A stretch of 64,000 bases of DNA from Pseudonocardia sp. MH-G8 (GCF_002262885.1 NZ_NKYF01000006.1:1-64000), one strand, 5' to 3'; positions 24,761-33,607 are shown, counted from the first letter of the stretch. Translations and numbers: made by a program. The notes: generated by a model from the letters alone, not told the origin.

Positions 24761-25477
24761 ATGAGCGGTGTGCAGCGGCCGGGTCGGTTGGGTGTGGCGA
24801 CGTTGCTGCTGGCAGTGCTCGCACTCATGTCCGCCGCCCGCTCGAGCGTCATCATGGTCTACCTCGGCGTCACCTTCCGCACCGAGGTGGACCCGATCTC
24901 GGTACCGCTGAGCTACTACGTGTTCGTCGACGGCGGCCAGGAGCTGTTCAACTCGGCCGCGGTGGCCCTCGCCATCGGGGCGCTCGCGCTCCTGGTCGGG
25001 CTGGCGCGGGCGGGCGTCCGGATGGCGGGGAGTCCCACCGTCCTGCTCGCGGTGTGGGCGCTGTGCCTGGTGCTCGCCGCCATGTTCCCCGCCGACGACT
25101 CCCCGCAGATCCTGACCGTCGCGGGCTGGGTGCACCAGTTCGCGGGCGCCGGGATCCTCGCGCTGCTGTCGCTGGCCGGCCTGGCCGCCGCACCCCGACT
25201 GGCCGAGAGCCTGGCCTGGCGGCCCGTCGTGCCGACCGTCCGGGTGCTCTCGGCGGGCGCCGCCGCGCTCGCCGTCGCCTACGTCGTGAGCCGGCTCGAC
25301 GACATCGTGCCCGGGATCTTCGGAGCCGTGGACGTCGGCGGGATCCTGCAACGCATGGTCCTGGCGTTCGACGTCGCGGTGGTGGCGGCGCTGGCGGTCC
25401 AGCTCGTACGGGTGTCGTGGGTGGCGGTCCGCTCCGGCGCCGCGGCGGCGCCCCCTGCGGTCCTCCCCCGCCACTGA
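24761..25477 (+). CDS. DUF998-type integral membrane protein
   Basis: A 238-residue protein with about six hydrophobic segments: LGVATLLLAVLALMSAA, SAAVALAIGALALLVGLA, TVLLAVWALCLVLAAMF, FAGAGILALLSLAGLAA and further. The order, with MFPADDSPQILTVAGWVHQ between helices 3 and 4, matches DUF998 proteins, where P-x-D and H-x-x-x sit in a periplasmic or active-site-like position. Function unknown. It ends in front of a hairpin shared with the convergent bluB-cobT gene. Confidence 0.75.
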   Translation: MSGVQRPGRLGVATLLLAVLALMSAARSSVIMVYLGVTFRTEVDPISVPLSYYVFVDGGQELFNSAAVALAIGALALLVGLARAGVRMAGSPTVLLAVWALCLVLAAMFPADDSPQILTVAGWVHQFAGAGILALLSLAGLAAAPRLAESLAWRPVVPTVRVLSAGAAALAVAYVVSRLDDIVPGIFGAVDVGGILQRMVLAFDVAVVAALAVQLVRVSWVAVRSGAAAAPPAVLPRH

Positions 25478-25483
25478 GTCGCC

Positions 25484-25502
25484 CACCCCGCGAGTCGGGG
25501 TG
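25484..25502. terminator. Hairpin between DUF998 and bluB-cobT
   Basis: CACCCCG-CGAGT-CGGGGTG, a perfect 7-bp stem with a 5-base loop, separates two convergent genes and touches the cobT stop codon. It would act on both strands. Confidence 0.55.
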
Positions 25503-27287
25503 TCAGTGCGTGGGTGTCGCGGTGGTCTTGTCGGTGACGCCCGCCGCGTCGAACGTGGCGACGTCCTGGAGGGCCTGGGCCGCGCTCTGCAGCACCGGGA
25601 GGGCCAGGAGGGCGCCGGTGCCCTCGCCGAGGCGCATGCCGAGGTCCAGCAACGGGTCGAGGCCGAGGTGGGCGAGGGCGCGGGCGTGCCCCGGCTCGGC
25701 GGAGCGGTGGCCGGCGACCCACGACGCCACCGCGGCCGGGGCGAGCGCGGCGGCGACGAGCGCGGCGGCACCGGCGCTGACCCCGTCGAGCAGCACCGGG
25801 ACGCCCAGCGCGGCCCCGCCGAGCGCGAACCCGGCGAGCGCCGCGTGCTCCAGCCCGCCGAACGCGGCGAGCACGCCGAGGGGGTCGGCGGGGTCCGGGC
25901 GGTGCCGAGCGAGGGCGGCCGCCACGACGGCCGTCTTGCGGGCGAGCGTGGCGTCGTCGACACCGGTGCCGCGGCCCGTCACCTCCCCCGCGCCCGCGCC
26001 GGTGAAGGTCGCGATCAGCGCCGCGGCGGCGGTGGTGTTGGCGATACCCATGTCGCCCGTGACGAGGCAGCGGTTGCCCGCGGCCACCAGGTCGCGCGCG
26101 GTCTCGATCCCCACCTCGACCGCGGCCCGGACCTGCTCGCGGGTGAGCGCCGGACCGGCGGTGAGGTCGGCGGTGCCACAGGCGACCCGCCGGGACAGCA
26201 GGCCCGGCGCGGGTTCGAGCGGCGCGGCCACCCCGACGTCGACCACGCACACCTCGACCCCGAGCCGGCGCGCGAACGCGTTCACCACCGCTCCCCCACC
26301 GAGGAAGTTGGCCACCATCTGCGCGGTGACCTCCTGCGGCCACGGCGTCACGCCCTGCGCGTGCACGCCGTGGTCGCCGGCGAACACGGCCACCGCGGCG
26401 GGTTCGGGCACCGGCGGCGGGCAGGTCCCGGCGATCCCGGCGAGCGTGACGGCGACGTCCTCGACGCGGCCCAGCGCCCCGTGCGGCTTCGTCATGCGGT
26501 CCAGCCGCTCGGCGGCGGCGGCGCGCGCCGCGCCGTCCGGGGGCGTGATCGCGGCAACGGTGTCGGCGAGCAGGTCCATCGGTTCCTCCCCGGGCAGCCC
26601 GCGGCGGCCGTACGCGTCGTGGTGCACGGCCCATCGCAGCGGCCGCCTGCGCGCCCACCCGGCCGTCACCAGCTCCGGCTCGTCCGGGAACGCGTCGACG
26701 TGCCCCACGCACAGGTAGGCCACCAGCTCCAGGTGCTGCGGCAGGCCCAGCGACCCGGCCAGCGCCCGCTCGTCGCCGAAGCTGACCCAGCCGACACCGA
26801 GCCCCTCCGCGCGGGCGGCGAGCCAGAGGTTCTGCACCGCACCGACCACCGAATACGGCGCGGTGCGCGGCTGGGTGTGACGGCCGAGGACGTGACGGCC
26901 ACCGCGGGTCGGGTCGCAGGTGACCGCGATGTTCAGCGGCGCGTCGAGGATCGCCTCGACCTTGACGTCGCGGAACGCGGCCGCCCGGGCCGCCGGCAGC
27001 GACGCGGCGTAGGCGGCACGGGCCGCCGTGACGTGGGCGTGCACGCGCTCCCGGACGGCGCGGTCGCGCAGGACGAGGAAGTCCCAGGGCTGGGAGAACC
27101 CGACCGAGGGCGCCGCGTGGGCAGCCTCCAGGACCCGGCCGAGCACGGCATCGTCGACGGGATCCGGTCGGAACCCGGAGCGCACGTCCCGCCGGGAGTG
27201 CAGGACCTCGTAGAACGGCCGAGAGTGGTCACGAGTGCTATGGCCCTCGTTACCACTCACGGCCTCTTCACCGCAGGCCATGGCCAC
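25503..27287 (-). CDS. bluB-cobT: BluB-CobT fusion: dimethylbenzimidazole synthase / nicotinate-nucleotide-dimethylbenzimidazole phosphoribosyltransferase
   Basis: One 594-residue protein joins two steps of B12 lower-ligand supply. Residues 20-235 are BluB, which cuts reduced FMN with oxygen to give 5,6-dimethylbenzimidazole: DVRSGFRPDPV, HAAPSVGFSQPWDFLVLRD and GLGVGWVSFGDE are its marks. Residues 240-590 are CobT, which makes alpha-ribazole phosphate: KPHGALGRVE, VFAGDHGVHAQGVTPWPQEV, NTTAAAAL and LGMRLGEGTGALLALPV with the catalytic Glu. The linked activities make local channelling of the benzimidazole likely. The first ATG overlaps the end of cobI by 20 bases; a GTG nine codons in is possible. 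It is the last gene of the cobN-cobI-bluB-cobT unit. Confidence 0.93.
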   Translation of the reverse strand: MAMACGEEAVSGNEGHSTRDHSRPFYEVLHSRRDVRSGFRPDPVDDAVLGRVLEAAHAAPSVGFSQPWDFLVLRDRAVRERVHAHVTAARAAYAASLPAARAAAFRDVKVEAILDAPLNIAVTCDPTRGGRHVLGRHTQPRTAPYSVVGAVQNLWLAARAEGLGVGWVSFGDERALAGSLGLPQHLELVAYLCVGHVDAFPDEPELVTAGWARRRPLRWAVHHDAYGRRGLPGEEPMDLLADTVAAITPPDGAARAAAAERLDRMTKPHGALGRVEDVAVTLAGIAGTCPPPVPEPAAVAVFAGDHGVHAQGVTPWPQEVTAQMVANFLGGGAVVNAFARRLGVEVCVVDVGVAAPLEPAPGLLSRRVACGTADLTAGPALTREQVRAAVEVGIETARDLVAAGNRCLVTGDMGIANTTAAAALIATFTGAGAGEVTGRGTGVDDATLARKTAVVAAALARHRPDPADPLGVLAAFGGLEHAALAGFALGGAALGVPVLLDGVSAGAAALVAAALAPAAVASWVAGHRSAEPGHARALAHLGLDPLLDLGMRLGEGTGALLALPVLQSAAQALQDVATFDAAGVTDKTTATPTH

Positions 27288-28005
27288 GGCCGGAGCGCTT
27301 CGGCGGGACGATCAAGGTGGCCAGGTAGGGGCCGCGCGCGTCCGGGTCGAGCTCCGCCGCGGGCCGGATGTCCTCCTCCGGCAGGCCGAGGCCCGCGCCG
27401 TACACGGCCTCGTCGAGGCGGCCGCTCTCGCGCAGCGCGGCGAGGGTCTCGGGCAGCATCCGGCCGAACTTGTAGGCGGCCACGGCGTCACCGCGTTCCA
27501 GTGCCTCGCGGAACCGCTCGGGCCCGGCCGTCATCGGGAACAGCGCGAGCGGCTCGCGGCCCTCCACCAGCGGTGTGCCGGAGCGGGCGGCGAGGTCCTG
27601 CATCGCCGTGATCCCCGGGACGAGCTGCACGTCCAGCTCGCCGAGCACCTCCCGCACGGACGCGGCGAGGTAGCTGAACGTGGAGTAGACGCACGGGTCG
27701 CCGATCGTCGCGAAGACCGCGGTGCCGCCGGGGTGCGCGGCGAACCAGTCGGCGACCTGCGCCGCGGCCTCGTCCCACGCGCGCTCGCGGCGTTCGGTGT
27801 GCTCGCGGTCGTGCAGCGCGAAGACCACGCGCTCCACCCGCCACGCCTCGGCGTAGTAGAGGACGGTCTGCTCGGCGCGACCGGTCTCGCCCGAGTCGGC
27901 GACCGGGACGAAGACGACGTCGGCCTTCGCGAGCAGGTTCGCGGCCTTCACGGTGACGAGTTCGGGGTCGCCGGGCCCGACGCCGACCCCGATCAGGACG
28001 CTCAC
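27268..28005 (-). CDS. cobI: Precorrin-2 C20-methyltransferase
   Basis: Methylates C20 of precorrin-2 (or the cobalt form) with S-adenosylmethionine. The 245-residue protein starts LIGVGVGPGDPELVTVKA, the P1 loop of tetrapyrrole methylases, and has AVFATIGDPCVYSTFSYL, VQLVPGITAMQDLAAR and AAYKFGRMLPETL, all CobI/CbiL features. The GTG start overlaps the cobN stop (GTGA), so it is translationally coupled to cobN. Its last 20 bases overlap the start of bluB-cobT. Confidence 0.93.
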   Translation of the reverse strand: MSVLIGVGVGPGDPELVTVKAANLLAKADVVFVPVADSGETGRAEQTVLYYAEAWRVERVVFALHDREHTERRERAWDEAAAQVADWFAAHPGGTAVFATIGDPCVYSTFSYLAASVREVLGELDVQLVPGITAMQDLAARSGTPLVEGREPLALFPMTAGPERFREALERGDAVAAYKFGRMLPETLAALRESGRLDEAVYGAGLGLPEEDIRPAAELDPDARGPYLATLIVPPKRSGRGHGLR

Positions 28006-31000
28006 TCCTGACCCTCCAGGTCGCCCTCGAGGTCGAGGTAGGTCTGGCGCAGGCGATCGAGCACGGCGTCGTCGGGCTTGGCCCACATGCCGCGGTCGGC
28101 GGCCTCCAGCAGCCGCTCGGTGATCCCGCGCAGCGCCCAGGGGTTCGACTTCTCCATGAACGCGCGGTTGGTCTCGTCGAACACGTAGCTCTCGGCGAGC
28201 TGCCCGTACATCCAGTCGTCGACGACGCCCGCGGTGGCGTCGTAGCCGAACAGGTAGTCGACGGTGGCAGCCAGCTCGAACGCGCCCTTGTAGCCGTGGC
28301 GCTGCATCGCGGTGATCCACTTCGGGTTCACGACACGGGCGCGGAACACCCGTTTGGTCTCCTCGGCCAGCGTGCGGGTCTTCACCGCCTGCGGCACCGC
28401 CGAGTCGCCGACGTACGCGGCGGGCGAGCGGCCGGTCAGCGCGCGGACCATCGCGACCATGCCGCCGTGGTACTGGAAGTAGTCGTCGGAGTCGACGATG
28501 TCGTGCTCGCGGGTGTCCTGGTTCTTCGCCGCGACCGCGATGCGCCGGAACGACTGCTCCATGTCCGCACGCGCCTCGCGCCCGTCCAGCCCACGCCCGT
28601 AGGCGTAGCCGCCCCACACGGCGTAGACCTCGGCGAGGTCGGCGTCGCTGCGCCAGTTGCGGGCGTCGATCAGCGGGAGCAGGCCGGCCCCGTACGCACC
28701 GGGCTTGGACCCGAAGATCCTCGAGGTGGCACGGCGGCGGTCGCCGTGCCCGGCCGTGTCCTGCTCGACGTGGGCGCGCAGGTAGTTCTGCTCGGCAGGC
28801 TCGTCCAGCTCGGCGACGGCCCGGATCGCGTCGTCGAGCAGCGTGATCACGTGCGGGAACGCGTCCCGGAAGAACCCGGAGATGCGCACGGTGACGTCGA
28901 TGCGGGGGCGGCCCAGCTCGTCGAGCGGCACGACCTCGACTCCGGTGACGCGGCGCGACGCGTCGTCCCAGACCGGGCGGCAACCGATGAGCGCGAGGAT
29001 CTCCGCGAGGTCGTCGCCCTGGGTGCGCATCGCGCTGGTGCCCCACACGGTGAGCCCGACGCTCGACGGGTAGGCACCGGTGTCGGCGAGGTGGCGGGCG
29101 ACGAGCGAGTCGGCCAGCGCCGACCCGACGTCCCACGCGCTGCGCGAGGGGATCGCCTTCGGGTCGACCGAGTAGAAGTTACGACCGGTCGGCAGCACGT
29201 TGACCAGACCGCGCGTCGGCGAGCCGGACGGCCCGGCGGGCACGTAGCCGCCGTCGAGGGCGTGCAGGACGGCGGTGACCTCGTCGGTGGTGCGCTCCAG
29301 CCGCGGCACGACCTCGGTGCAGCCGAACTCCAGCACGGCGACGACGGAGGGGATCTCCTCCCCCAACAAGCCGGCGCAGACCGCAGCGGCCCCCGTCCAG
29401 CCACGCGACTGCAGGTCGATGACGAGCGCCCGAGCGACGCCCTCGAGCACATCGACGAGATCGGCATTGGTGACGGCAGGCCCCGGAGCGACGGCGAGCA
29501 ACCGCTCCCGAGGTGCAGGAAAGCCACTTTCCTGCCCTGCAGGTTCATGAATGTGGCTTTCCTGCACCTTGTTGCCGGGGTTCGCCAGTAGCGTCTGCTC
29601 GTCCAGGCCTGCCCATGCCGCCAACGCGGCGCGTAGGCCTGGGAACGCTGCTTTCCCGCCCCACACCTGGCTCGCGCGCAGGATCGACAGCACCAGGTTC
29701 ACCTGGGCCTCGCCGTCGGGCGGGCCGCCCAGGATGTGCAGGCCGTCGCGGATCTGGACGTCCTTGACCTCGCAGAGGTAGCCGTCGATGTGCAGGACGA
29801 AGTCGTCGAAGGAGTCCTCCCCCGGCGCCGCGTCGACGTGCAGGTCGTGGTGCAGCTGCGCCGCCGTCACGACCTCCCAGATCTGCGTGCGCAGGGCCGG
29901 CAGCTTGGCCGGGTCCATCGCCTGCACGGTGGCGTACTCGTCGAGCAGCTGCTCGAGCTTGGCCATCTCGCCGTAGGTGTCGGCGCGGGCCATCGGCGGG
30001 ACGAGGTGGTCGACCACCACGGCGTGGCCGCGGCGCTTGGCCTGGGTGCCCTCGCCCGGGTCGTTGACGATGAACGGGTAGATCAGCGGCAGCTCGCCGA
30101 GCACGGCGTCGGGTGCGTCCTCGGCGGCCAGCCCCAGGCCCTTGCCGGGCAGCCACTCGAGGGTGCCGTGCTTGCCGAGGTGGATCACCGCGTCGGCACC
30201 GAACGACTCCTCGAGCCAGCGGTAGGCGGCGAGGTAGTGGTGCGACGGCGGCAGGTCCGGGTCGTGGTAGATCGCCACCGGGTTCTCGCCGAACCCGCGC
30301 GGCGGCTGGATCATCAGGACGACGTTGCCGAACGTCAGCGACGCCAGGACGATCTCGTCCCCGTCCACGTAGAGCGATCCCGGCGCCTCGCCCCAGTGCT
30401 CGCGCATCCCGTCGGTGAGCGAGGACGGCAGGGCGTCGAACCAGCGCCGGTAGTCGGCGAGCCCGACGCGGGCGGGCGCGGCGGCCAGCTGTTCCTCGGT
30501 GAGCCACTCGACGTCGTGCCCACCTGCCGCGATGAGGGAGTGGATGAGCTGGTCGGAGTCCTCCGGGAACTCGCCGACCGCGTAACCGGCCTCCCGCAGC
30601 GCCCGCAGCAGCACGACGGCGGATGCGGGCGTGTCCAGCCCGACCGCGTTGCCGACCCGGGAGTGCTTGGTCGGGTAGCTCGACAGCACCACGGCCAGCT
30701 TCCGGTCGGCCACGGGGGTGGCCCGCAGCCGGGCGTGGCGCACCGCGAGCCCGGCAAGCCGGGCGGCGCGCTCCGGGTCGGCGCGGTACACCGGGATGTC
30801 GTCGCCGGGCTCGGTCTCCTTGAACGAGAACGGCACCGTGATCAGGCGGCCGTCGAACTCCGGGATCGCCACCTGCATCGCGGCGTCCATCGGGGAGAGC
30901 GCCGCGTCGGACGCGGCCCAGGTGGCGCGCGAGGTCGTCAGGCACAGCCCCTGCAGCACCGGGACGTCGAGGGTGGCGAGCGCACCCGCGTCCCACGAGT

Positions 31001-31694
31001 CCTCCTCGCCGCCCGCGCTCGCGCCCGCGGCGACCGCACCGCCCGCGGCGAGCACCGTGGCCACCAGCGCGTCCGCCCGGCCGAGCAGCGCCATCAGCTC
31101 CGGTTGCGCCCCGCGCAGGGAGCCGCAGAACACCGGCAGCGCGTTCGCCCCGCGCGCCTCGACCGCATCGCACAGGACGTCGACGAACGCGGTGTTGCCC
31201 GACAGCGCGTGCGCCCGGTAGAAGACGATGGCGACGGTCGGCCGCGCCGGGTCCTGCTCCCGTGAGCCGTGCACGCCGAACTCGGGCGTCGCGGCCGGGG
31301 GCTCGAAGCCCTCACCGGTGAGCAGCACGGTGTCGGAGAGGAAGCGGTGCAGCTCGCGCAGGTTGTCGGTGCCACCCGCGGCGAGGTAGGCCAGCGCCTC
31401 GGACGCCACCCCGGCGGGCACGGTGGACGCGGCCATCAGCTCGGCGTCCGGCGCGGCCTCGCCACCCAGCAGCACGACCGGCAGCCCGGACGCCACCAGC
31501 GCGTCGACCCCCTCGGGCCACGCCCGGCGCCCGCCGAGCAGCCGCAGCACCACGACGGCGACGCCGTCGAGGAGCGCGGGCAGGCCGTCCGGTTCGACCC
31601 GCGCGGGGTTGGCGGTGCGGTAGAGCTCCCCGGACCCGCGGGCGGCCAGCAGCTCGGTGTCGGCGGTGGAGAGCAGCAGCACGGGCTGCGTCAT
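28002..31694 (-). CDS. cobN: Cobaltochelatase subunit CobN
   Basis: The large subunit that inserts cobalt into hydrogenobyrinic acid a,c-diamide, driven by an AAA+ ATPase partner. The 1230-residue protein has the CobN/BchH signatures: LAVVLSSYPTKHSRVGNAVG, PPRGFGENPVAIYHDPDLPP, VIHLGKHGTLEWLPGKGLGL, and near the C-terminus GLDGREARADMEQSFRRIA and VVNPKWITAMQRHGYKGAFE (shown as NPKWITAMQRHGYKGAFE). The ATG at 31694 has GGGAGGA before it. A cobalamin riboswitch lies upstream. Residues 710-728 are an in-frame insert encoded by a palindromic repeat (29511-29567), absent from the expected alignment block. The likely ATPase partner is the ChlI-ChlD protein at 51492. Confidence 0.95.
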   Translation of the reverse strand: MTQPVLLLSTADTELLAARGSGELYRTANPARVEPDGLPALLDGVAVVVLRLLGGRRAWPEGVDALVASGLPVVLLGGEAAPDAELMAASTVPAGVASEALAYLAAGGTDNLRELHRFLSDTVLLTGEGFEPPAATPEFGVHGSREQDPARPTVAIVFYRAHALSGNTAFVDVLCDAVEARGANALPVFCGSLRGAQPELMALLGRADALVATVLAAGGAVAAGASAGGEEDSWDAGALATLDVPVLQGLCLTTSRATWAASDAALSPMDAAMQVAIPEFDGRLITVPFSFKETEPGDDIPVYRADPERAARLAGLAVRHARLRATPVADRKLAVVLSSYPTKHSRVGNAVGLDTPASAVVLLRALREAGYAVGEFPEDSDQLIHSLIAAGGHDVEWLTEEQLAAAPARVGLADYRRWFDALPSSLTDGMREHWGEAPGSLYVDGDEIVLASLTFGNVVLMIQPPRGFGENPVAIYHDPDLPPSHHYLAAYRWLEESFGADAVIHLGKHGTLEWLPGKGLGLAAEDAPDAVLGELPLIYPFIVNDPGEGTQAKRRGHAVVVDHLVPPMARADTYGEMAKLEQLLDEYATVQAMDPAKLPALRTQIWEVVTAAQLHHDLHVDAAPGEDSFDDFVLHIDGYLCEVKDVQIRDGLHILGGPPDGEAQVNLVLSILRASQVWGGKAAFPGLRAALAAWAGLDEQTLLANPGNKVQESHIHEPAGQESGFPAPRERLLAVAPGPAVTNADLVDVLEGVARALVIDLQSRGWTGAAAVCAGLLGEEIPSVVAVLEFGCTEVVPRLERTTDEVTAVLHALDGGYVPAGPSGSPTRGLVNVLPTGRNFYSVDPKAIPSRSAWDVGSALADSLVARHLADTGAYPSSVGLTVWGTSAMRTQGDDLAEILALIGCRPVWDDASRRVTGVEVVPLDELGRPRIDVTVRISGFFRDAFPHVITLLDDAIRAVAELDEPAEQNYLRAHVEQDTAGHGDRRRATSRIFGSKPGAYGAGLLPLIDARNWRSDADLAEVYAVWGGYAYGRGLDGREARADMEQSFRRIAVAAKNQDTREHDIVDSDDYFQYHGGMVAMVRALTGRSPAAYVGDSAVPQAVKTRTLAEETKRVFRARVVNPKWITAMQRHGYKGAFELAATVDYLFGYDATAGVVDDWMYGQLAESYVFDETNRAFMEKSNPWALRGITERLLEAADRGMWAKPDDAVLDRLRQTYLDLEGDLEGQE
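29511..29569. repeat. Palindromic element inserted in frame in cobN
   Basis: The outer arms (17 bases, 29511-29527 and 29553-29569) are perfectly complementary; an inner hairpin GCAGGAAA-GCCAC-TTTCCTGC also forms. The element is read in frame as residues 710-728 of CobN, including QESHIHEP and QESGFPAP. The 57-bp element at 42718-42774 in cbiG-cobJ encodes a matching 19-residue peptide, so the two are copies of one mobile or dispersed sequence. Confidence 0.75.
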
Positions 31695-31734
31695 GGCGTT
31701 CCTCCCGAGGGTCCGCGCCCTCTGCTCGGTGGAG

Positions 31735-31835
31735 TAGTGACGGCAGCGAGTGTCTGGCTCCCGGGGTCGCCCCCGGTCACAGTGGCGGGACCGCGCCGGG
31801 CTCGCACCGGCTTCCTCCACCGCTCGTCACCGAGA
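31735..31835 (-). promoter_or_regulatory. Cobalamin riboswitch upstream of cobN
   Basis: On the minus strand the leader contains the B12 box, GCCGGTGCGAGCCCGGCG then CGGTCCCGCCACTGTGA, followed by GGGAGCCAGACAC. GTGAC near 31830 can pair with GTCAC near 31737 to close P1. Adenosylcobalamin binding is expected to switch cobN-cobI-bluB-cobT off. Just before cobN, GAGGG-CGCGGA-CCCTC (about 31700-31720) forms a hairpin next to the GGGAGGA ribosome binding site, suggesting control of translation. Confidence 0.92.
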
Positions 31836-31950
31836 ACTGCAACACACCCGGCCGCACCGGTCAACGCGGCGTGAGGATGCCCTCGCCGTCGCCGTCCCGA
31901 CGGTTCCCGTCGACCGCCAGTTCACGATCACCCGTCAGGGTGTCCCGATC

Positions 31951-33531
31951 ATGGGCACTCTCAGCAGGCGGCACTTCCTGGGTACGACGGGCGCGGCCAC
32001 CCTCGCGCTCTGGGCGGCGGGCGCGAGCGCGTCCCCCGCGTGGGCGCAGCCGCGGTTCCCCGGCGACCCGTTCCGACTCGGCGTGGCCTCCGGCGACCCG
32101 CACCCGGACGGTGTGGTGCTGTGGACGCGCCTGGCGCCCGACCCGCTCGCCGTCGACGGTCGCGGCGGCATGCCCTACCGCAAGGTGAACGTGCGCTGGC
32201 AGGTCGCCGAGGACGAAGGCTTCGGCCGCGTCGTGCGGCAGGGGCACACGTTCGCGACGCCGGAGCTGGGCCACTCCGTGCACGCCGAGGTGTCGGGCCT
32301 GCAGCCGGGCCGCGAATACTTCTACCGCTTCCGCACCGCGAACGACTTCAGCCCGGTGGGCAGGGCCCGTACCGCGCCGGCGCCTGGCGCCCGCGTGGAC
32401 GAGCTCGCGTTCGCATTCGCCTCCTGCCAAGCCTGGTACCTCGGCTTCTACACCGCGTACCGGCACATGGCCGCCGAGGACCTCGACTTCGTGGTGCACC
32501 TGGGCGACTACCTGTACGAGCACGGCGTCGGCGAGAACGCCGGCGTGCGCGGCATGCAGCTCGACGCGCAGTACCAGCGCGAGACCGTGACGCTGCCGGA
32601 GTACCGCAACCGGTACGCGCTCACCAAGCTCGACGCCGACCTGCAGGCCGCGCACGCCGCCTGCTCCTGGATCGTCACGATGGACGACCACGAGGTCGAG
32701 AACGACTGGGCCGGCGAGCTCGCCTGGCCCGACACCGACGGCTTCCCCGACGACGACCCGGCCTTCTTCCGGACGCGCAAGGCCGACGCGTTCCAGGCCT
32801 ACTACGAGCACCTGCCGCTACGGCTGCCACAGCGTCCCGACGGTGCGCGCATCGGGCTGTACCGCCGCATCGGCTTCGGCGGGCTGCTGGACCTGCACAT
32901 GCTCGACACCCGCTCGTCCCGCTCCCCCCTCCAGCAGGACGGCAACACCGATGTGCGCCACGACCCGTCGCGCACCCTGCTCGGCGACGCCCAGGAGCGC
33001 CGGCTGCTCGACGGGGCGGGCGGCTCCGCCGCGGTCTGGAACGCCCTGGGCAACCAGACCCTCGTCGCGCAGGCCGACCACGACCCCGACCCCGAGGTCA
33101 CCGACTGGAGCCGGGGCCTGTGGGACGCCTACACCGCCCAGCGCGACCGGCTGCTCGGCGGCCTGCAGTCCCGCGGCGCGAGCAACCCCGTCGTGCTCAC
33201 CGGCGACATCCACCGCAGCGTGGTGTGCGACCTGAAGCTCGACTTCGACGACGAGCGCTCGCCGGTCGTCGCCACCGAGTTCGCCGGTACCTCCATCACC
33301 TCGGGGGAGGACGGCGAGCCGAACGACCAGCTCGGGCGGGACTGGCTCACCGCGAACCCGCACATGAAGTTCCACAACTCCCAACGCGGCTACGTGAGCT
33401 GCCGGGTCACGCCGGGGACGTGGCGCAGCGACTACCGCGTCACGCCCTACGTGACGCGGCCGGACGCACCCGTCGAGACGGTGGGCAGCTTCGTGGTGGA
33501 GGCGGGCAGGCCGGGCGCCGTGCCGGCCTGA
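31951..33531 (+). CDS. phoD: Alkaline phosphatase D family protein (PhoD), Tat-exported
   Basis: A 526-residue secreted phosphodiesterase/phosphatase. The twin-arginine signal SRRHFLG (5-11) and AWA-Q cleavage site suggest export of a folded metalloprotein. The N-terminal PhoD domain (FRLGVASGDPHPDGVVLWTR) is followed by the metallophosphatase core: FAFASCQAW, VVHLGDYLYEHG, IVTMDDHEVENDW and LTGDIHRSVV, which bind Fe3+ and calcium in studied PhoD. The ATG at 31951 fits the signal peptide. It is divergent from cobN, the riboswitch lying between. It ends before a perfect hairpin. Scavenging of phosphate esters is the family role. Confidence 0.92.
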   Translation: MGTLSRRHFLGTTGAATLALWAAGASASPAWAQPRFPGDPFRLGVASGDPHPDGVVLWTRLAPDPLAVDGRGGMPYRKVNVRWQVAEDEGFGRVVRQGHTFATPELGHSVHAEVSGLQPGREYFYRFRTANDFSPVGRARTAPAPGARVDELAFAFASCQAWYLGFYTAYRHMAAEDLDFVVHLGDYLYEHGVGENAGVRGMQLDAQYQRETVTLPEYRNRYALTKLDADLQAAHAACSWIVTMDDHEVENDWAGELAWPDTDGFPDDDPAFFRTRKADAFQAYYEHLPLRLPQRPDGARIGLYRRIGFGGLLDLHMLDTRSSRSPLQQDGNTDVRHDPSRTLLGDAQERRLLDGAGGSAAVWNALGNQTLVAQADHDPDPEVTDWSRGLWDAYTAQRDRLLGGLQSRGASNPVVLTGDIHRSVVCDLKLDFDDERSPVVATEFAGTSITSGEDGEPNDQLGRDWLTANPHMKFHNSQRGYVSCRVTPGTWRSDYRVTPYVTRPDAPVETVGSFVVEAGRPGAVPA

Positions 33532-33556
33532 TCGACCGGGGTGGGGGCACCACACA

Positions 33557-33607
33557 CAACGAACGGCACTTTCGTCGGTTAGGTAGCGACGAAAGTGCCG
33601 TTCGTTG
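33557..33607. repeat. Perfect 21-bp hairpin element, copy 1
   Basis: The arms 33557-33577 and 33587-33607 (core AACGGCACTTTCGTCG) are perfectly complementary around GTTAGGTAG. Almost the same element stands at 44442-44492; the only arm change is a T-A to C-G pair, on both sides of the stem. It sits between convergent phoD and the cyclodeaminase gene and may also terminate transcription. Confidence 0.85.

Noticed and set aside
31695..31820. An extra 42 N-terminal codons for cobN
   Set aside because: They fall in the riboswitch and its platform, have no similarity to CobN, and ATG 31694 has a strong ribosome binding site.
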